Assembly: GCF_900167555.1 (NCBI RefSeq)
Contig: NZ_FUYF01000001.1
Span: 1 to 64,000, forward strand
DNA: 64,000 nucleotides
Source of the DNA: Gemmiger formicilis
GTDB taxonomy: Bacteria; Bacillota; Clostridia; Oscillospirales; Ruminococcaceae
Reading direction: 5' to 3'
Every line of letters starts with the position of its first letter. The first letter of the stretch is position 1. The notes beneath the pieces were generated by a model, which searched no databases, had not been told where the DNA came from, and saw only the letters and a list, made by a program, of their open reading frames with translations. Positions 8,238-20,600 of the stretch are shown in pieces. The translations under genes were made by a program, and so were the position numbers.

Positions 8238-9575
8238 TTATTTGCCTCCTTTCCGCAGCTCGGCCATGTACCAGCCCTTGGCAAGGCCCATCGTCTGGCT
8301 GACGGGGCGCTTGGCCGGGCAGGCATAGGTGCAGCTGCCGCAGGCTACGCAGAGATCCACGCAGCGTGCCTTCAGCGCAGCAAAGTCCTTGTTGGAAAAG
8401 TCCTGCGCAATGACGACGGGCTCCAGACCCATCGGGCAGGCCTCGATGCAGCGCCCGCAGCGGATGCAGGCGGACGGCTCGGGCAGCGCGGCGGCCTTCT
8501 TGCTGAACAGCAGCAGGCCGTTGTTCTGCTTGAGCACCGGGAAGTCGGCGCTGGGTGCAGCGCCGCCCATCATCGGGCCGCCGAAGATGATCTTGCCCAG
8601 CTCGACGCCCTCCTTGACACCGCCGCAGGCGTCGATGACGTCGCGGTACAGCGTGCCGATGGGCACCTCGATGTTCTGGGGCCTGGCGATGGCGTCGCCC
8701 TCGACGGTGACGCGCTTCGTCACCAGCGGGATGCCGGTCTTGAGGAACTTGCCCAGTGTGGAGACGCTCGTCACGTTCATGATGACGCAGCCCACGTCGG
8801 CGGGCAGGCCCGGCTTGCCGGAGGGGCCGACCTGCGGCACCTCGCGCCCGGTGCAGGTCTCGACGAGCGTTTTCTCCGCGCCCTGCGGATAGCGCATCGG
8901 CAGGCCCTTGACCTCGACGCCCTTCATCTCGCGGGTCAGCGAGGTAAGCAGGTCGATGCACTCGGGCTTGTTGCGTTCAATGCCGATGATGCAGTGCGGG
9001 ATCTCGCAGTACTTCATGACAGCGGTGATGCCGGAGATGATCGTGTCGCTGCACTCCAGCATCTCGCGGCAGTCGGTGGTCAGGTAGGGCTCGCACTCGG
9101 CAGCGTTGATGAGCAGCGTGTCGATGGTGTTGGCCGCCAGCTTGACATGCGTCGGGAAGCCGGCGCCGCCGACACCCACCAGGCCGCAGGCCTGCACGGC
9201 AGCCAGCAGGCTGGCTTTGTCGGTGACGACGGGCGGCACACAGGCCGGATCAACGGTCTGCGCACCGTCGGTCTTGATGGCAACAGCCGTCGTCATCGCG
9301 CCGTTGACCATGCGCAGCGGTGCAATGTCCTGCACAGTGCCGGACACACTGGAGTAGATATTGGCGGATACAAAGCCGCCGGCCTTGCCGATCACGGTAC
9401 CGACCATGACGGTGTCGCCCTTTTTGACGACAGGCTCCGCGGGCGCGCCGATGTGCATCGACATGGGAATGACGACGTGCTCGGGCACCGGCATCTTGTT
9501 GGTCGGCTGCCCGGCTGTCGCCTTCGTGTGCGGTACGGCAGCACCCTTGGCAGAGCGCTTTAGGGACTTGAACAA
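8238..9575 (-). CDS. rnfC: Rnf complex subunit RnfC, NADH-side subunit
   Basis: The peripheral subunit that carries the FMN/NAD-binding domain and two [4Fe-4S] clusters. It has an N-terminal RnfC barrel with MSMHIGAPAEPVVKKGD (about 38-54), a GGAGFPTH nucleotide loop (about 137), and two ferredoxin motifs near the C-terminus (CIRCGRCIEACP and CVACGSCTYACP). It is the first gene of the operon. The start codon is TTG (complement of 9573-9575), 8 bases after GGGGGA; no ATG with a binding site is available. About 445 residues, normal. Confidence 0.93.
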   Translation of the reverse strand: MFKSLKRSAKGAAVPHTKATAGQPTNKMPVPEHVVIPMSMHIGAPAEPVVKKGDTVMVGTVIGKAGGFVSANIYSSVSGTVQDIAPLRMVNGAMTTAVAIKTDGAQTVDPACVPPVVTDKASLLAAVQACGLVGVGGAGFPTHVKLAANTIDTLLINAAECEPYLTTDCREMLECSDTIISGITAVMKYCEIPHCIIGIERNKPECIDLLTSLTREMKGVEVKGLPMRYPQGAEKTLVETCTGREVPQVGPSGKPGLPADVGCVIMNVTSVSTLGKFLKTGIPLVTKRVTVEGDAIARPQNIEVPIGTLYRDVIDACGGVKEGVELGKIIFGGPMMGGAAPSADFPVLKQNNGLLLFSKKAAALPEPSACIRCGRCIEACPMGLEPVVIAQDFSNKDFAALKARCVDLCVACGSCTYACPAKRPVSQTMGLAKGWYMAELRKGGK

Positions 9576-9659
9576 TCTGATTTCCCCCGTTTCTCTGATT
9601 TTTCTCGCCGCGGACGGGATTTCTGCTCCCCCGTCCGTGGTGGATAACTATACGGATTT

Positions 9660-9687
9660 ATTGTACCATTTTTCAAAAGCATGTCAA
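9660..9687 (-). promoter_or_regulatory. Promoter of rnfCDGEAB
   Basis: On the minus strand TTGACA (complement of 9682-9687), 16 bases, then TACAAT (complement of 9660-9665), leaving a leader of roughly 75 bases before rnfC. Confidence 0.75.
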
Positions 9688-9837
9688 GCAACCAAGTATG
9701 ACAAAAGGTCGATTTTGCATCGAACACGCAAGATTTGCAACAATTTGGGCAATCGCCGCAGAATAAAAGGCTGTATAAAAATTAACAATCCCACAAAGAA
9801 AACCCCTGGCAGATGTCGGTCTGCCAGGGGTGATATG

Positions 9838-10181
9838 GTAGGGGCCGGGCATGCCCGGCCCGCGGCCTTCCCATAAGAGGTCGTTGGCCGTCATGCTGCG
9901 GGCCGCACATGTGCGGCCCCTACCGCGCGGCCACACAATGGAACTGTGAGGCTACGCAAGCTGCTGCGGCGGCCTGTGGGCAGGCCGCCCTACGTCCTTC
10001 CCGTTGACTGCTGCTGACCTGCGGGGCGTCGGGGACGCCGCCCCCTACAGGGGACAATCGTAGGGGCGGATTTATCCCTCCCGGCTGCGGGTAACTGTCA
10101 TAGCGTGCAACTGGGCTTCTGTGGGCTTGTAGGGCGGCCAGCCCTCTGGCCGCCGCGGAGGGGTCAAGACCCCTCCCTACA
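9838..10181. repeat. Cluster of palindromic intergenic repeats B
   Basis: The gap between the rnf promoter and pepV holds palindromes at 9838-9861 (core gggccgggcatgcccggccc) and 9899-9922 (core ggccgcacatgtgcggcc), the inverted repeat of the 18-mer found at 1104 (10031-10048), and the 26-base element 10156-10181 (core ggggtcaagacccc) identical to 4396-4421. No gene is visible from 9690 to 10250. Confidence 0.8.
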
Positions 10182-10206
10182 ATACTGCCTTCCCAGGGTA
10201 GAAAAC

Positions 10207-10248
10207 AAAAAACGGACAACTACCTAAAACAGCAGTTGTCCGTTTTTT
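10207..10248 (-). terminator. Terminator of pepV
   Basis: A 10-bp stem (10212-10221 with 10234-10243) is flanked by an A run on the left and a T run on the right, so it can act in both directions. It lies a few bases after the pepV stop. Confidence 0.85.
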
Positions 10249-10251
10249 TAT

Positions 10252-11652
10252 TTACAGCTCGATCTCCTGCAGCCGCAGCAGCGCCAGAATATAAATCTTC
10301 AGCGCCTCGACCAGCTTCTCAAACGGGGTGCCCTCGTTCGCGCCGTGCATCGGGCCCGCAAAGGACGGGATCTCAATGTCGGTGTGCTCGGGGCCGAAGC
10401 TGACGGCATAGGGGAAGTGGCGCGCATAGGTGCCGCCGCCCATCGTAAAGGGCTTCTTGCCCTCGCCGGTGACGTCGTTGTAGGTGTTGATGAGTGTCTG
10501 GATGGCCGGGCTGTCCGCGTCGATGTAGAATGGCACGCGGCTGCTGACGTTCTCCAGCGTGGCCGCGCCGCCGCAGACCTTCCGGATGGCGGCAGTCATC
10601 TTTTCGGGGTCGGTATTCGTCGGGTAGCGGCAGTCAAAGCTCTGGCGGATGACGCCGTCAGCCATCTCGATCGTGCCGCCGATGATGGTCAGCGGGTCAA
10701 ACAGGCCGTCGTCCGCCGCAATGCCCAGTGCGCTGCCGTCGGTGTCGGCGTGCAGCGTGTGCAGCACGTTCAGGTAGGCCTCCTCCTGCGGGGTGCAGAC
10801 GCCGCTCTTGAGCAGGCAGTTGACGATCAGGCTGATGGCGTTGACCGTGCCCTCGGGCATGGCGGCGTGGCCGCTCTTGCCCCAGCCGCGGATGACGGTG
10901 GCACCGCCCTCCCCTGCCTCGAAGGTCACGCCCTCGGTCTGGACGAGGGCGCCCGCGCCGACCTGCACCGTGCAGGAGGCGCGGTCCGGCACGGCGTTGT
11001 GGGCGACGCCGCCCTCGAACGCCGTGATGATGCCGTTCTCAAACTTCGGGCTGACGAGCTCGCCGTTGAAGCCGCCCTTCTCGCCGTTGCAGACCGGGAA
11101 CTCGGCGTCCGGCGTAAAGCAGAAGGCGGGCATCGGGTAATGCTCGGCGTAGTAGTCTACGTCGTGCATGTTCGTCTCCTCGTTGGCACCCAGCAGGGCA
11201 CGCACGGGGTATTTCAGCGCCGCGCCGCTGTCCTTCAGGTACTTCAGCGCGTACAGGCAGAGGATGCTTGGGCCTTTGTCGTCGGCCACGCCGCGGCCCA
11301 GCAGCCAGACGTCCCCCAAGCGGACCAGGCACGGGAAGCCGGCCAAGACGACCACACCGGGCACAACCACCGCACGCGCGACACGCGCGAGGAACAGCCG
11401 CCCGACGCCCACCCTGCACGACGCGCCCCAGCCGATGAAGCCCGCCGCCCAGAACGTCACCAGGACCACCGAGACGCCCAGCTCCAGCAACGCCACCAGC
11501 ACCACCGAAAGCCAAAGCCCCAACCCTGCGCCCAGCACCAGAGCCACCTCCACGCGGGACACGGCCAACAGAAGCGCCACCGCCCGCACGATCAGGTCGC
11601 CGGTGGTCTCCACAAACGCCGAAACGAACACCAAAACCGCATCGCCCACGTT
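10252..11652 (-). CDS. pepV: Dipeptidase PepV (M20 family); N-terminal third unreadable
   Basis: A Zn-dependent M20 dipeptidase of the cytoplasm. The clean part (10252-about 11320) shows GRGVADDKGPS with the bridging Asp, the catalytic TNEET-like ANEET, the Asp/Glu ligands of SPDAE-type FTPDAEFP, and the C-terminal His in the GPMHGANEG signature, so the catalytic C-terminal and lid domains are intact. Further upstream the sequence enters the T-depleted block, yet the same frame still shows VVP 20 residues before GRG (21 in the Lactobacillus enzyme), LLELG and a V-E...G-x-x-G pattern where the family has them. The metal motif H-x-D reads R-A-V at 11368-11376. The original start is therefore near 11650 (about 465 residues, normal). 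The gene is damaged in this sequence, not truncated by an insertion. The end at 11652 is approximate. Confidence 0.8.
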   Translation of the reverse strand, partial: NVGDAVLVFVSAFVETTGDLIVRAVALLLAVSRVEVALVLGAGLGLWLSVVLVALLELGVSVVLVTFWAAGFIGWGASCRVGVGRLFLARVARAVVVPGVVVLAGFPCLVRLGDVWLLGRGVADDKGPSILCLYALKYLKDSGAALKYPVRALLGANEETNMHDVDYYAEHYPMPAFCFTPDAEFPVCNGEKGGFNGELVSPKFENGIITAFEGGVAHNAVPDRASCTVQVGAGALVQTEGVTFEAGEGGATVIRGWGKSGHAAMPEGTVNAISLIVNCLLKSGVCTPQEEAYLNVLHTLHADTDGSALGIAADDGLFDPLTIIGGTIEMADGVIRQSFDCRYPTNTDPEKMTAAIRKVCGGAATLENVSSRVPFYIDADSPAIQTLINTYNDVTGEGKKPFTMGGGTYARHFPYAVSFGPEHTDIEIPSFAGPMHGANEGTPFEKLVEALKIYILALLRLQEIEL

Positions 11653-14600
11653 CAGAAGAATCACCACCAGACGCGCCACATTCAAGATACCACACCGGCC
11701 AAAGACCGAAAAGCAAAAGAACGTCGGGACCAGCAAACCCATCGGCGTACCCGACCCCCCGCACCACCAAAAGCACACCACCGCACCAAAATAGAAGACC
11801 AGCAGACGATGAACGGGAAAAGGAAACAGCGCGCGGCCAGCAAACAACCCCCCCCCGCAACGGAGGAAAAAATCCGAGACGCACCCGCCCACAAACCCCA
11901 GGAAAATAGCAACAGCCCCCGACACCGAAACCCACCGCCAACACAGCGCAGACGCCACCGCAAAGACGGCGGCCCCCCACACCACCAACGCCAGGCGCAA
12001 CCACGGCCGCACCAAGCCCGTGGCCGACACACCCAACAGCGCCAAGGACCCCGCCCACAAGGACGCCCCCCACAACCCCGCCCAGCACAAGATCGACACC
12101 ACAGACCGAGGGCAGACCACCGAGGACAGCGCGCCGCACGCAGGGCAGCTCAACAAGACCAACCACGGCACAAAAGACAAAAACCCCAACGCGGGGCAAA
12201 GCCACGGCGAAACCCTCGACACACGGCCCTCCCCGACCACCCTGGACACAAACCAGCCCAGCAGCGCCCAGGCCACGGGCCCCGCAGACCCCGCCATGAC
12301 AGCCGCCAGCGGCACCAGCCAGCGCGCCACCAGCGGCAACCACAGCACCGAACCCGCCACCAAGATACACGCCACGATGCACGCCGACCTCGACCCCAAG
12401 CCCCCCGCCATCCAGAGGCAGCAGCACCGCAGGAAGCACACACCAGCCACCCGCAGGCCCAGCGGCCAAGAGACGACCCAGGCAGACCGGGAAACCAGCG
12501 GGTTGCAGCCCCCCGGCAAGGACGTCCCAAAAACAGACGAAAGCGGAAAGCACGCCGAGCCCCCAAACCGAAAGAACCTGGGCAGCGAAACCGCCAGAAA
12601 AACCGAGCAAAAACCGGCCCCCACCGCAGCACCCGTCGCCGGGACCCTGAAAAACACCACACACACGGCCCACCTCGCACTCGCCCACCGCCCGCATCAC
12701 CACCCCGACCGCCACACCCAGCACAACGATGACCTCAGACACAGCCGCAACACCCGCAGACCAGACGGCCACCACCACATACACGGACGAAAAGGCCACC
12801 TCAAACACCACATGACACACACAGAACACGCACCGCAACAACACCCCCCCCACACCGCACACGCCCAGAGACCACGGCCAGGAGAGCCTCGCCGCAAGCA
12901 AGCACCACGACGGCGCAGCCGCCCGCCAGAAAACCGAAGAACGGAACCGGACCCACGCTGACAAAGCGCCAACGAAAACAGCCACAAACGCCCGCCACAT
13001 GGCCAGCCGGCCCCCACCCGTGCACGAGAACACGACGGCGCCCACCACAAAAACCCGCAGCAAAACCGCCGAGAACACAGAAGCGAAGCCCCCCACCGCC
13101 GACGAACGCGACAACAACATCGACCCGACGCCCCCACCCACCGGACAGCCCCAGCACCCCCGGGACCAGGCGAGCACCGCGAAGGCGCGGGCGACCGATC
13201 CGAAAGCCCAGACCGCACCAACGGGCAAGGCAAAAACGCCGCGGGACGCGATCATCGCCCGGTAGAAGGCACACCAGCACGCCAACAAGCCCACAATCCC
13301 GACCGTGCCCCAGCCACCGCGCCCAAAAACAGCCGCAAAGCAGGACCTCGGCCCCGCCAAGCCGAGCCCCCAGGAAACGCCCAGCCCCGCGGCAAAGCCC
13401 AACCGCACCCGCCGCATCGCCGCCAGAAGGAACCGCCACGACCCGGCCAAGAACACCAAAAAACCGCAGAAAGGACACCCCACCAAGAAAAGGGGAAACA
13501 AGGAGAAGAGCGGAGTGCCCCCGCCAACGCAAGCCACAAACAGAAAAGCAACAAAATGCTAAGAAGAAAAACACAGCACCGCCAAACCGTAACGCGCAAA
13601 CAGCAAAGTGTTGGAAAAACACACACAGAGCCCGCAACCGAAGCACTGGCGCAAAGAAACGAAAACAAAGGGCGGGACGCAAAACAACACAAAAAAAACA
13701 AAAAATACACGATCATGCAGGATCGGGGCCATGCAGCGCGTAAAAAACACGCAAGCACAAAAAACGGAAAACACCCCAAAAGCCAGCAGACATTTGACCG
13801 CGACAGACGCACCGGCCAAACGGGCAAAAAAGGATAAAAAGAAGACCCAAAACTCAACCAAACAGCAGCAAACAGGCCCGAAGCCCAGGAGTAAGAGAGA
13901 CGCCAACGCAAAAAGCCCCCTACCACCACACGCACTCAGCAGAGGCGCCGCAGCGACCGCGCAAGCACGACCCCACAAGTCAAAGCGATACAACAAATCC
14001 ACCAAGGATCACAAAAAGGCAGACAGCACCCCAACCCAACCCACACGCCCCTCGCGCGAACCCCACCACGCAAAGACCAGGGCAAAAAACCACCAGCACA
14101 CCGCCCAACAGCAGCTGCAGCCAGAAGGCACGGACTATGACACAAAAATACGCAGCACCGGTCAACCCCCCCGACCAAACGATGGTCAAAATGAACGCGC
14201 CCGCCACCGAAAGACCCAACAGCACCCCCGGCAGGGCCCAGGGCTCATCCAGCAGCACCCCCAACACAGAGAAAAACCAAAAACCGCCCCAGGCGTAAAA
14301 CACCGCAGCAAAATATTCAGAGAAGACACTGACAGAGAACACGGCCTAAAGCCCCCCGGCCCAAACACCGCGAACCGCACCCAACCCAACCACCTCAGCG
14401 GCCCGCAGCAACCTGAAAAAAACTACCGCAACAACATCACCGCCTACAAACAGAAAACCACCACCACACAGCCGGAAACCACCAGCCAGACAACTAAAAT
14501 CGAGGCGGACCAGAAAAAAACCGGCAAGAACCCGCGGCAAGCCGCCGACGGCGGGACCTCGACAACGCAGCAAATGCCACAGCCCACAACAAGGAAAAAA

Positions 14601-17600
14601 CGAGAACCGGCAGGCGAGCACAACTCAATCTCATAAAAAAACACACCACCCAAACCGATCACCATGAGAAGGGCAAAATGACCCAGAATCGGCGGCAGGG
14701 GCCCGACAACCCCGGCCACGTCGGCAAAGGAAGACGCAGCCACACCCAAACCCCCCCCGCCAAAAACGCCCGCCACCCACACGCGAAGAACCTCCTCACG
14801 CCAGCCGATCACAGAAGACGTCCCCGGCGGCGGCCCCAGCACACACGGCGGCCTGCCCAACCACGACGCAGACGGCGTCCGCGCAGAGCCGCTAAACAGA
14901 GCCCAGCACAAGCCCCACAGAATAACAACCCACACGGCCGACCCCGCAGAGAACCGCGCCACCGGAGCCGTCAAAAGGGCGCTACACCACGGGCTCACCC
15001 AAGACGAAAGACCACACCGGCAGGGCCGCCGCCAGCTCAACCACAACGGCCGCACACCCGTACGCCATGCCGCGACCGCAATCGCCCCCAGCGCCCACCG
15101 ACCCCAGCACAATCGGGAAGGAACAGCCACACAACATGGCAGGGACACACCACCCAGACAGACCGCAAAAGGTCCAGCCCGACCAGATGCTCAACGAACC
15201 AGCCTTGGCCAAAGACCCCAGCGAGCCCCCCGACGCAAAGCCCCAGCCAGAACACCAGCACCAGGACAGGACAAGCCACATCACGCAGCTCATAAAGGAC
15301 CCCCTCCCCGCCCCGATGGCAGCCGGCAAGGAGAAACACGGGGGATTCCCCACCAACATGTTGCACGAGCAATCCCAGACCCCGGTAGAACAGAGAGGTG
15401 GCGTAAATGCACCCCTGCGGAACAGCCTGGACGCACCCGACAACTGCACAAACGCCAGGCCACGGCAACGGCAACACAGCACCAGAGACACAAACCCCAT
15501 AGAAGAAGCAGCGCTCAGAGACCGGCAGGCAAGCGGGGCAGGAACAAACGACGACAAGGACGAGACACCCACCATCGCACCCACCCAGAAGGCAAACGAC
15601 CCGCAACACGGCGCCAAAGCGCCAGACACAACCACAGAGCTCCCCGCACCGCCGGCACCACAATACGGCGCCGCCCACGCCAACCACAAAGCCCAGCGGC
15701 ACGGCACCCACGCAGACAAGGGACACAACACCCCGAGAAAAAGAGCCCTCAACAACGGCCGGGACCAGGCCGAGTACGACAAAGAGGACAGGATCGGAAA
15801 GGAAGAGGAGATCAACGGGGAACACACCGAAAGCAAGAAAGCACAGAGGACCTCCATCGGAGAACCAGGCCAAGACGGAAAGGGCACGCGGGCGAAGACC
15901 AAACAGTACGGCCCCGCCACGACCCCCCCGCCGATGCCCAGAAAGAGGACACTGTAGGCAACGATGCCCACAGCACACGGGCGGCCCACACCGGCAGACA
16001 CCAAGACGAAGACGCGAGCACACCCGCAGCAATACCCCGCGCTCCAGCAAACAACGCTCAAAATCGTGCATTCCCACCCCCCGTAGACGGAAAAGCCACC
16101 CGGCCAGAACACCACATACCCCCCCGTCATGACGGAAAAACCCAAGGAAACCCCCCACTGGACCTCCGCCCACCGACGCGAAGATGCGCAAGAAGCACCC
16201 AGCCACAACGGCGCCCAACACCACAAGACCAAAACCAGGCCGCACGCAGTCGACATCGACGGAGCGAACCACCACCGCACCCGCGCCGCAACGAACGACC
16301 AGATCCACACACCCCAGCACAACAACACCTCCGTCCCCGCGCCCGCCCTGGACGAAAAGCACGAATGCACCGGACACACCAGCAAGATCGACAGAGAACA
16401 CCACAAACAGGAGGCCCTAGACCAGCGCGGCACCCGCGAGGAGGCCCGCGTCGCGGAGGGCACCCGAACAGACGCAGACCTGGCCCCCGCCAAATCGCAC
16501 CACGCGATAAAACCCGGCCAGCACATCGAAGACACCACCGACGGGCAGCGCGAGAAAAACCCCGCGGGCGACGCGGCGCAAAAGAACGGCGAACAGCCCG
16601 CCCCCATCGACGCGAGCGGCAAGAACGCAGAAAACCACAGAGCCCCCACAGGAGGCCCGAAAGAACCGAGCCAGCCCGACGCCATACCCCAGATCATGCA
16701 GCCCAGCAAAATCGACACCAGGGACCACGCAACCATGGTCGACGTCCAGAAAAGGAAGTACACACCCAGCGAACAGAAAATCACGCCCACCTTACGCAGA
16801 GAGGACTACGAGATATCGCCGCTAAGCATCTCGACGAACTGCCGCTCCAACAGCCACACACCCCCGGCCAGACCAAACACGCCCGTACAAATCAAAGCCC
16901 CCAAAACCGCGCCGAGGCAGCCCATGACGGAAAGCCCGGCCACCGCGCCCAAGGCCGCAACCCCGACGCCGACCACCACCTCCAGCACAAGAACCGGCAA
17001 AACCGAAAGCTAAAGCCACATACGGGTCCCCTGCAGCGAGACCGACCCGGAAACATCGCCGGCAATAACGGACACAACCCACGCATGGCCGCAGCGCCGG
17101 CAGAACACAACGACCGGCTCGGCGGCAACCGCCGTCAACCCCACGACAGACACAGACACCACCACCACGCCAACACCGACCGCAATAAGGCACACGCAGA
17201 GCAGACACACGACGAACCTGAAAACCAAACCGATGACGCCCACCCGCCCCAGAAGCCAGCGCTCCGCCCCGAGGGCAAGAGACCCGGGCAGGCCCGCCGC
17301 ACCGCCCATCCCCCCGACGACATCGATGGAGAGACCGCCCAGCTGCGCAAGGGCGACAAGAACCGCCAAATTGGCCCTGGAGCCAACCGTGGCAACACCA
17401 AAATCCACAACACGAAAAAACGGAGCACACCACAAAAAAAAGGCAAAAGCACAGCCGAAGACGTAAAAGTCACAAACGGCCATCCGGTCGTAAGCCACCG
17501 CAGAAAGACGAACCGCCCAACCGCCAAGCAGGACAAAAAACCGACAAAGCGACAGGCAACGGCCGCACCCTCCCCTACAGCCCGGCAAAGCCCTGCAACA

Positions 17601-20600
17601 CCCGCAGGCCGCGATCACCGGATTTGCCCGCCCGCAACCGGAAACCGCACACCAGCACCACCCGCAAAACGACAGCGACGGGCACGCAGCACTCGACACC
17701 CCCCACGGCAGAGGCACCCCAGCGACCGACGAAAAACCTGACAACCGAATACACCCACAAACCGACGTCGAAGCACTGCAACAGCGCGTCGGCCTAGCCC
17801 ACGAGCACAAAGTCCAGCGCAGGCCAGACGATGAGGGGCACCGAAACAGCCAGAACGGAAAACTCGGCCAAAAGCGCGCAAACCGCGACCAGAATCAGCC
17901 CGAGAAAGCCAGACGCCCCCGAAGACCAGCCAGGCGCAAACAGAAGCCGCACCCACAAGCAGAGGCCAAGCAGCGGCATCGACCCCGAAACCCCGCGCAA
18001 AACCCGCACAACGCACGTGGCCTCGAGCCTGCCCAGCGCGTAGGCGAAAGCACAGACAACCACCAGAAGAAAAAGAACCGACACCAGCAGCGAACAGGAA
18101 ACGCGGAACACCCGAAACGATACGCCCAGCCATAAGACGCACGACGACACCCTGAACAGCACCCCCACCACCTACGCAAAGAACACCAACAACTAGGACA
18201 CCCCCCAGCAGAACAAAACGCAGACAGCCACCAACAAGAAGGGCAACAGAAAATGCAAGCACACCCATGCACGCGCCCTGAAGGACGCCGCCGAACCGCC
18301 AGATATGCACCCACGAACGCAGCAAAAACCGCAAAGAACAGAGACAGCCAAGAGAATACCAAAACCGCAACCCGCAGACAGTCCGAGAACAACGAAGCAG
18401 CCAACCAGCAAACAAAAAACCCGCGCGCACACAACCCCCCAAAAAACCCAACAAAGGACAGACACCCCCACGCCGCAAACAAAAAACGCATGCCCCACCA
18501 AAACACCGGAAACCCCCCCCAGCCAAACCCACCCCGACTACGCCCGCGCACGCCAATGACCGGGGCCGGTACACCACCAAAAGAGGCCCCCGAGCAGATC
18601 CCCGACGCGCCCGCGCCCCGAGCCACCCCGCGAACACTGCAGGCGCCACAGCGGAAAGTGAAAAGGCGCAAAACCGAAATCAACCCGCGACACGCAAACC
18701 AGAAACCCAACCGTGCACCCCCTAAACGAGACCGGCAGCAAAACCGAGAGCAAAGCACGAAGCACAAATAAGGACCCAAAACCCGCAAACAGCACCACCA
18801 GCAAGGCACGAACACCAAAAAAACAACGACAAAAACAACGACGATACCGAGGTAAGAACCCAGCACACCAGCGATGGCGGCCACCCGCGCAACCAGCCGC
18901 GGCGGCAAAACCCGCCCGCCAATAACAATCGGCTCGCCCAGGCCGCAGGAGATCTGCAAAACCAGGCTCACCTCAGCCCCCACCGCCACGATCAGCTGCG
19001 CCAGGTCCACGAAAACACACAGGACCGCGCAAAAGCCGAAACCCACATCCACGAACGCCAGCCCCCCGCCCCCGCCCCAAAACACGCCAACCACCAGCAC
19101 CAGCTGCCCGTCGCGAACGCCAAAGCAAAGGAGATCCACCAGACCCACGCCCAAAGCGAGCGCAAAAGCCACGTCCACAGCGCCGTGCGCCAAAGCAGAG
19201 CACAGCCGCACCCCAGGCACAACCCCAGCCACCGCCGCCGCCACGCCAGCCACACGAGCGAAACCATCGGCGGCCCCCCCAAGAATAACAACGCCAACGA
19301 CATGAACAAGAGCGCCAGCGGCGGACGGCTCAAGAGAAGCGACGGCGAGGATAAAAGAACCGCCCACACGGGCAACTCCCCCGCCCAAAGCAAGAAGGAA
19401 ACGAACGGCCAGAAGGACACACCCGATCGCATCGAGCAGAACACGGCAGAAGAAAACCCCAGCCCCCGCAACACAACACCCGAGGACGATGTACCAAACA
19501 TGGAATGCCCGAGCTCCCACGAAGCACCCGTCATCACCGCACGAACCATGCCGGGAACCGGAGGGCCGGACACCCCCAGACACAACACGCCCCCGGGCAC
19601 ACCGAGATGAAAAAGAAGCCACAAACGACTCGACAAAAGAAAACACGCATACACGCCGACAGCGGCGGAAACCCCCCCAGCGCGACCAACAAAACCACCC
19701 ACAACGCGCCCGCCAGCCACAAGTTGAACCCGCGGAGCAAGAAGGCCAGCACGCCAGACCCACCACGGAAAGACAACAAAAAACAAAGAAAAAACCGGAC
19801 ACCTAGGTCAGCGACACACCCGCAGAAAAAACCCACAACGGCCACGAGAAGCAAGCGACGAAAACCCCGCACGCGCCCTTGAAGGCAAACGCAGTCCCCA
19901 AAAAGAACAGCCACACCAACACCAGCACCATCTAACACCTCCTGCGCGGCAAAACCGACCACCCGCCCCAGCACCACCCCCAGGGCCGCCCCCGCGCAAA
20001 AGATAAAGCAAAACCGCTGCACAAAACCATCCACCCCCAGCAGCCCCAACAACCCCGCCCTAAAACCGAGAGCCACCCGGACCTGAGCCCCCGCAAAATA
20101 CCCGCCAAGCCCCACACGCACCGCAAGGACCAGGAAGACACGCCCCGCCGGCACCACCAAGATCAGCACCGCAAACACGACATCGACGCAGAGCACCAGA
20201 ACCGAAAGCGCAAGGACAACCACGGCACCAACACCCTCACCCAGCACGACACCGACAATAACGCCACCGTGCGGCTCCACGATGGCACCGGCGAGGACAG
20301 CGCGCGGCACCGCAGCGACCCGCACCTCCACCCCAGCCTGAACCACCCGGGCGAAAACCAAACGGACGGCGACAACCACCGGACCCCCCAACACGTCGGG
20401 CTCGCCCCCGCCGACAACGACCGCGGCGACCCACACGGCGGCACAAGCCCCAACTACCAGAACCAGAACGTCCAACAGAACACCGAGCATAACAACGCCA
20501 ACAACAACCAACAAAACCCCCTCTGCCGCAACCACGAAGACAATCACGACACACACAATCTGAAACAAGCCCGAAAAACCCCCCGGGCCCGAGGAAAAGC

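Noticed and set aside
7335-9563. 742-codon plus-strand frame opposite rnfC and rnfD, and a similar 335-codon frame at 3172-4179
   Set aside because: Antisense shadows of GC-rich genes; the minus-strand proteins are unmistakable.
4244-10181. CRISPR array
   Set aside because: The repeats are palindromes at irregular spacing and in both orientations, without unique spacers of constant length or cas genes.
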